Shown here: piece by piece, positions 7,534 to 10,511 of the stretch
Layout of the letters: the number at the start of each line of letters is the position of its first letter
Numbering within the stretch: the first letter of the stretch is position 1
Assembly: GCA_013816645.1 (NCBI GenBank)
Contig: JACDEC010000068.1
Coordinates: 1 to 10,511 of the forward strand
Length of the DNA: 10,511 bases
Direction of reading: 5' to 3'
Origin: Planctomycetota bacterium
GTDB lineage: Bacteria > Planctomycetota > UBA11346
Made by a program: the position numbers and the translations under genes
Notes under the pieces: generated by a model
What the model saw: the letters and a program-made list of their open reading frames with translations, nothing else
What the model was told of the DNA's origin: nothing
The model's database searches: none

Positions 7534-8019
7534 GTGCCCGACTTCACCACCATCCTCAATGAGACCCAGGCGGCGATCCGCCTCGCGATCGCGGCGCGGG
7601 GCATCCCCTTGTCAGAGGTCGACGACATCGCCCAGGAGGTCTACCTCGATTTTTTCAAGGCCCAGGACCAGCGGCCAGCGGACGTCGAGCCCATCCGCTG
7701 GCTGAAAGGCATCGCCCGCAACCACTGCCTGCGCTGGTTCCATAAACGATCGCGTCCCGGCACTTTCCTCGCCCAGCTCGACGAGGCCATCGATCCGGCT
7801 TCGACCCGGTTGGAGGACGATGGCACCAGCGAGGATCTGCTGCTCGCCTTGCGTTCGTGCATGGCCGAATTGCCCAGCCGAACCCGTGCCCTGCTCGAGC
7901 AGTACTACGGCGAGGGATCCTGCGATCGCGCCTCCTCGGGTGTGCGCATGGCGGTGCTGCGCCTGCGCGAGGCGTTGCGCCAATGCGTGCTCTCGCGGGT
8001 CCAACGGGGCGGCCCATGA
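7534..8019 (+). CDS. ECF-type RNA polymerase sigma factor (short region 4)
   Basis: This 161-residue ECF sigma factor would redirect RNA polymerase to a small stress or surface regulon. Region 2 spans about 10-75: the core-binding segment is VDDIAQEVYLDFF (29-41), and the -10-recognition helix lies around PIRWLKGIARNHCLRWFHKR (53-72). Region 4 begins at about 100, with LRSCMAELPSRTRALLEQYY (106-125), and ends in VRMAVLRLREALRQCV (137-152), a pattern I associate with PVC-group ECF factors. Between them only 11 residues (126-136) separate YY from VRMAV. Typical relatives have roughly 7-9 more, so the helix-turn-helix that reads the -35 element looks truncated. No alternative frame restores it. 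The start is GTG with no clear ribosome site. The stop overlaps the ATG of the FecR-like gene (ATGA), the usual arrangement for a sigma factor and its membrane regulator. Confidence 0.88.
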   Translation: MPDFTTILNETQAAIRLAIAARGIPLSEVDDIAQEVYLDFFKAQDQRPADVEPIRWLKGIARNHCLRWFHKRSRPGTFLAQLDEAIDPASTRLEDDGTSEDLLLALRSCMAELPSRTRALLEQYYGEGSCDRASSGVRMAVLRLREALRQCVLSRVQRGGP

Positions 8020-9425
8020 GCGACGAACTCGCCCTGCTCCTCGACGAACGCTCGACGATCGATGCTGCCGGGCAGCGCCGCCTGCTCGCCCTGGTGGCTG
8101 ATCCGGAACAGGCGCGCCGGGCCAAGGAGCTGCTGGTCATCGACGATCTGCTCTCGCGGGCGATGGCACCGGATCGCTCCGACTTCGACAACCGGGTGCT
8201 CGCCGCCATCAAGATGCTGTACAGCCAGCGGCACTTCGTCCAGCGCGTCCAGGACGCCGCCGCTGGCCAAGCGGCAGTTGGCAAGCGATCGGACGAGCGG
8301 TCCGGCGGATCGAATCACCACGGCCCGGGTTCCGGAGCGCAGCGCCCGTCCGCCCGGAGGACGGTTCCAAAGGGAACCCTGGTCAGCGGGATAGCGATCG
8401 GGGCGCTGGCGGCGCTCGTGCTGATCGGCGTTTTGACCTGGCCGCGGGCGATGTCCCAGCAACAGGCGGCCGACGACCTCGCTCGCCTAGAGACTCCGGC
8501 TCGATTGTTGCGCGCCGGCAACTCCTCGGCAGCCGCGGCTGGTGACGCCGTGCTGCGCGGGGACATCATCAGGGCCGAACGCGCCGTGGTGATCGGCTTC
8601 GCGGACGGCTCGCGCCTGACCTTGGAAGCCGGGGGAGAGATGCTCGTCCCCCATGCAACGGCGGCGGAGCAGTCGTGGTGGCTCGAGCGCGGCAGGTTGC
8701 GCGCAGCGATCGCCCATCGAGAAGCGGGAAGCGCCGTGGAATTCGCCACCGCGCACGCCCGGGTGCGCATCGTCGGCACCCGCTTCACCCTCGCTGTCGC
8801 CGATGGCGCCACCCGGCTCGAGGTCGAGGAGGGTCGCGTCGCCTTCCGCGACCTCGCGACCGGTGCCGAATCGATCGTCTCCGGAGGCGGCCCTGCGCTG
8901 ATCGCTGGTGGTCGCGTGCCGCGCCAGCGCCCTCCGGGATCGATCGAGCGCGAGTGCTGGACGAACACCCCGGGCTGGTCGATCCGCGAGATCCCGCTGA
9001 CCAAGCCGCCTGACGTCACCATCACGCTCGATCGCCTGGAGACCCCGGTGGACAACGCCGTGGATTACGGCGCGCGCATCCGTGGCTACCTGGTGCCGCC
9101 GACGACCGGCACCTACACCTTCTGGATCGCCGGCGACGACAACGTGGAGATCTGGATGTCGTCGAACGACGACCCCAAGGCCAAGTCGCGCATCGCCTGG
9201 ATCGTCGGCGGAACCACCTATTCGCTACCCCTGCAGTGGGACCGCATAGCGACGCAACGCAGTGCTCCGCTCGGCCTGATCGCCGGCCAGCGCTACTACC
9301 TCGAGGTCCTGCACAAGCAGGGCAGTGGCGGCGGCCACGTCGCGGTCGGTTGGCTCAAGCCCGGTGAGATCGGCGCCCAGCCCAGCGGCGTCGTGCCGGG
9401 TTCGGCGTTGGCCCCGTATCCCTGA
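8016..9425 (+). CDS. FecR-like membrane regulator (probable anti-sigma) with C-terminal PA14 domain
   Basis: This is a 469-residue single-pass membrane protein. Residues 1-85 form a cytoplasmic helical region like the N-termini of PVC-type anti-sigma proteins, without a zinc-binding HxxxCxxC. A polar Gly/Ser/Arg linker follows (86-118), then one membrane helix at about 122-143. The periplasmic FecR domain is at about 160-292, with GDAVLRGD, a run ending FADGSRLTLEAGGE, and RVRIVGTRFTL with LEVEEGRVAF. The PA14-type domain is at about 315-455 (YGARIRGYLVPPTTGTYTFW, D374-D375, YYLEVLHKQGSGGGH, VGWLKPG) and the protein ends soon after in PGSALAPYP. PA14 domains commonly bind glycans. The start at 8016 is chosen for the 4-bp overlap with the sigma gene. 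By analogy with FecI/FecR it should tether or activate the sigma factor, with PA14 as the sensor; that role is inferred. There is no TonB-dependent transducer here. Confidence 0.9.
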   Translation: MSDELALLLDERSTIDAAGQRRLLALVADPEQARRAKELLVIDDLLSRAMAPDRSDFDNRVLAAIKMLYSQRHFVQRVQDAAAGQAAVGKRSDERSGGSNHHGPGSGAQRPSARRTVPKGTLVSGIAIGALAALVLIGVLTWPRAMSQQQAADDLARLETPARLLRAGNSSAAAAGDAVLRGDIIRAERAVVIGFADGSRLTLEAGGEMLVPHATAAEQSWWLERGRLRAAIAHREAGSAVEFATAHARVRIVGTRFTLAVADGATRLEVEEGRVAFRDLATGAESIVSGGGPALIAGGRVPRQRPPGSIERECWTNTPGWSIREIPLTKPPDVTITLDRLETPVDNAVDYGARIRGYLVPPTTGTYTFWIAGDDNVEIWMSSNDDPKAKSRIAWIVGGTTYSLPLQWDRIATQRSAPLGLIAGQRYYLEVLHKQGSGGGHVAVGWLKPGEIGAQPSGVVPGSALAPYP

Positions 9426-9443
9426 GACGATCGGCTCGTCAGG
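9421..9443. terminator. Hairpin between convergent genes
   Basis: GACGA (9426-9430) and TCGTC (9436-9440) pair around a 5-base loop. CCT (9421-9423) with AGG (9441-9443) extends the stem across a 2-base bulge. The structure contains the stop codons of both the FecR-PA14 gene (9423-9425) and the convergent kinase-like gene (9441-9439). That is where a bidirectional terminator would sit, and the two genes are only 13 bp apart. There is no T-run on either strand, so termination is unproven. Confidence 0.35.
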
Positions 9444-10440
9444 CCCGCGGTAGGAGGACCAGGAACCTGGCCCCGGCAGCGTCCTGGGCGAGGGTCAGCG
9501 ATCCGCCGTGCGCTGCGACCAGGCGGCGCGCCAGCCAGCAGCGGAAAGCGGCCGCGCTCCAGGGATCGCCCTGTTCGTCGAGCGGAAGCGACCCGACGAA
9601 CAGTTCGCTGATCGACGCGGGGATGGTCGCTCCCGGAGCGTCGATGGTGATCGCGAGGCCCGCCGGCGTGGCTTCGGCGCGCGCGCCGACCGTCGAACCG
9701 GATGCCGCCTGGCTCACCGCGACGACCAGCATGCACGCCATCACCGTCTGGAGACGCCGCGCATCCGCGTCGACGATCAGATCTGCGGCAGCCTTGATGG
9801 TCACGGTGATGCCGCGGTCCTGGGCACCCGGGGAACCGACCAGCGCAGCGACCGCCAGAGCGTCGCGCACGTCGACGCGGGTGCGCTGTAGGGCGAGCGG
9901 ACCACCGAGCAGCGCGGGGTCGAGCAGATCCTCGATGCTGCGCTGGAGACGTGAACAGTCGTCGACCGCGCCCTGGAGCAGATCGCGTTGCTGGTCGTTC
10001 AGGGCTCCGAACGAGCCATCGGCGCACATCTGCACTGCGAGGCGCAGCGAAGTCAAAGGCGATCGCAGTTCGTGGGCGGCGGTGGCCAGCACCTGGCCGG
10101 CGGTCCAGGTCTGCCAGCGGGAAGCGGTCGCATCGCGCAACAGGAGCACCGCGCCGCCATCGATCGGCGCGACGCGCGGACGCACCGCCAACGGTGGGCT
10201 GCCCTGCAAGAGGAACTCGCTCGCCGCGCCGTCGTCCCAGACCGTGGCGGCGCTGAGCGCACCGTGCACAGCGGACAGGATCAACGCAGCGCGATCGATC
10301 GGCAGTCGAGACATCAGGGTGGCGGCATCGCTGGCGATGGCGCCAGCGGCACGGTTGATGCCGGAAGGTGCGCCGTCCGATGAGAACGTGACGGCGGCGT
10401 CGCTCAGGGCGTCGAGCGCGGATCTGGCGGACGGGTGCAT
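9439..10440 (-). CDS. Histidine kinase-like protein with degenerate ATP-binding domain
   Basis: This 333-residue protein has no signal peptide or membrane helix, so it is probably cytosolic. Residues about 8-105 resemble a PAS domain. A HisKA dimerisation helix pair follows, with the H box AAHELRSPLTSL (121-132) and phosphoacceptor His123. The C-terminal third aligns with HATPase_c but its ATP-binding boxes are eroded. In the N box (DARRLQTVMACMLVVAVSQ) the expected Asn is Val240. The G1 box reads DAPGATIP from Asp267, where DxGxG is expected. The G2 box, expected as GxGL before the final RRLVAAHGG, has Ala-Phe-Arg (298-300). It may be a pseudokinase, phosphatase or scaffold that no longer autophosphorylates, or a decaying gene, though the frame is intact and third-position GC is high. 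It could be linked to the orphan response regulator at 6004, but nothing shows this. It converges on the FecR-PA14 gene. Confidence 0.83.
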   Translation of the reverse strand: MHPSARSALDALSDAAVTFSSDGAPSGINRAAGAIASDAATLMSRLPIDRAALILSAVHGALSAATVWDDGAASEFLLQGSPPLAVRPRVAPIDGGAVLLLRDATASRWQTWTAGQVLATAAHELRSPLTSLRLAVQMCADGSFGALNDQQRDLLQGAVDDCSRLQRSIEDLLDPALLGGPLALQRTRVDVRDALAVAALVGSPGAQDRGITVTIKAAADLIVDADARRLQTVMACMLVVAVSQAASGSTVGARAEATPAGLAITIDAPGATIPASISELFVGSLPLDEQGDPWSAAAFRCWLARRLVAAHGGSLTLAQDAAGARFLVLLPRA

Positions 10441-10446
10441 GCGCGC

Positions 10447-10475
10447 ACCCTAGTGTCCTGTATCAGAAATGTCTT
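10447..10475 (-). promoter_or_regulatory. Candidate sigma-70-type promoter of the kinase-like gene
   Basis: Reading the minus strand, AAGACA (10475-10470; 4 of 6 matches to TTGACA) is followed after exactly 17 bp by TAGGGT (10452-10447), a TANNNT -10 element. This hexamer ends 6 bases before the ATG at 10440, so transcription would start at or within a few bases of the start codon and the message would be leaderless. The AGGGTG overlap could alternatively act as a weak ribosome site, in which case the promoter lies further upstream. Confidence 0.35.
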
Positions 10476-10486
10476 CCATTTGTCTT
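10470..10486. repeat. Tandem hexamer TGTCTT, 11-bp period
   Basis: TGTCTT occurs at 10470-10475 and again at 10481-10486, so the copies are 11 bp apart, one helical turn. They sit in an A/T-richer patch just upstream of the kinase-like gene. On the minus strand these are AAGACA copies, and the nearer one coincides with the candidate -35 element. Direct repeats with this spacing are typical of response-regulator binding sites, but two hexamers alone are weak evidence. The window ends 25 bp later. Confidence 0.3.
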
Positions 10487-10511
10487 GGCCGCGGCGGCCG
10501 TCTGCGGCGTT

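Noticed and set aside
7857..8015. Longer start for the FecR-PA14 gene
   Set aside because: The extra 53 residues would lie inside the sigma factor gene and read as Arg/Pro-rich shadow sequence. The ATG at 8016 gives the usual 4-bp overlap and an anti-sigma-like N-terminus.

Overview
The window is high-GC chromosomal DNA (about two thirds G+C by eye) from a Gram-negative bacterium with an outer membrane. It holds six substantial genes, tightly packed. The organism is most probably from the PVC group (Planctomycetota, Verrucomicrobiota and relatives). This rests mainly on one gene pair: an ECF sigma factor of the type common in those phyla, followed by a FecR-like membrane protein ending in a PA14 domain. 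That placement is inference, since there is no rRNA or other phylogenetic marker here.

Layout. Positions 1-155 are a window-edge stretch with no convincing gene. Positions 156-5950 (minus strand) are a two-gene operon, tamB then tamA, overlapping by ATGA. It encodes an inner-membrane-anchored TamB/AsmA-like protein and an Omp85 barrel protein with four POTRA-like repeats and a probable lipoprotein signal. Together they should form an envelope-spanning translocation and assembly (or lipid transfer) module. Divergently transcribed from 6004 is an NtrC/AlgB-type sigma-54-dependent response regulator with every key motif intact but no adjacent kinase. After a 147-bp gap with a hairpin and a palindrome come the ECF sigma factor (7534-8019) and, overlapping it by ATGA, the FecR-PA14 membrane protein (8016-9425). 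The latter is the likely sensor and anti-sigma partner. Converging on it from the minus strand is a soluble PAS-like/HisKA protein (9439-10440). It keeps the phosphoacceptor histidine but has lost the recognisable ATP-binding boxes of a histidine kinase.

The unifying theme is envelope biogenesis (TamA/TamB) flanked by three separate signalling modules: sigma-54 response regulator, ECF/FecR-PA14, and degenerate kinase. Whether they regulate one another cannot be read from the sequence. I see no CRISPR array, tRNA, rRNA, transposase gene, phage gene or defence system. The best leads are the shortened sigma region 4 helix-turn-helix, the FecR-PA14 sensor, the degenerate kinase, the lipobox on the Omp85 protein, and TANNNT hexamers placed 6-9 bases before two start codons.
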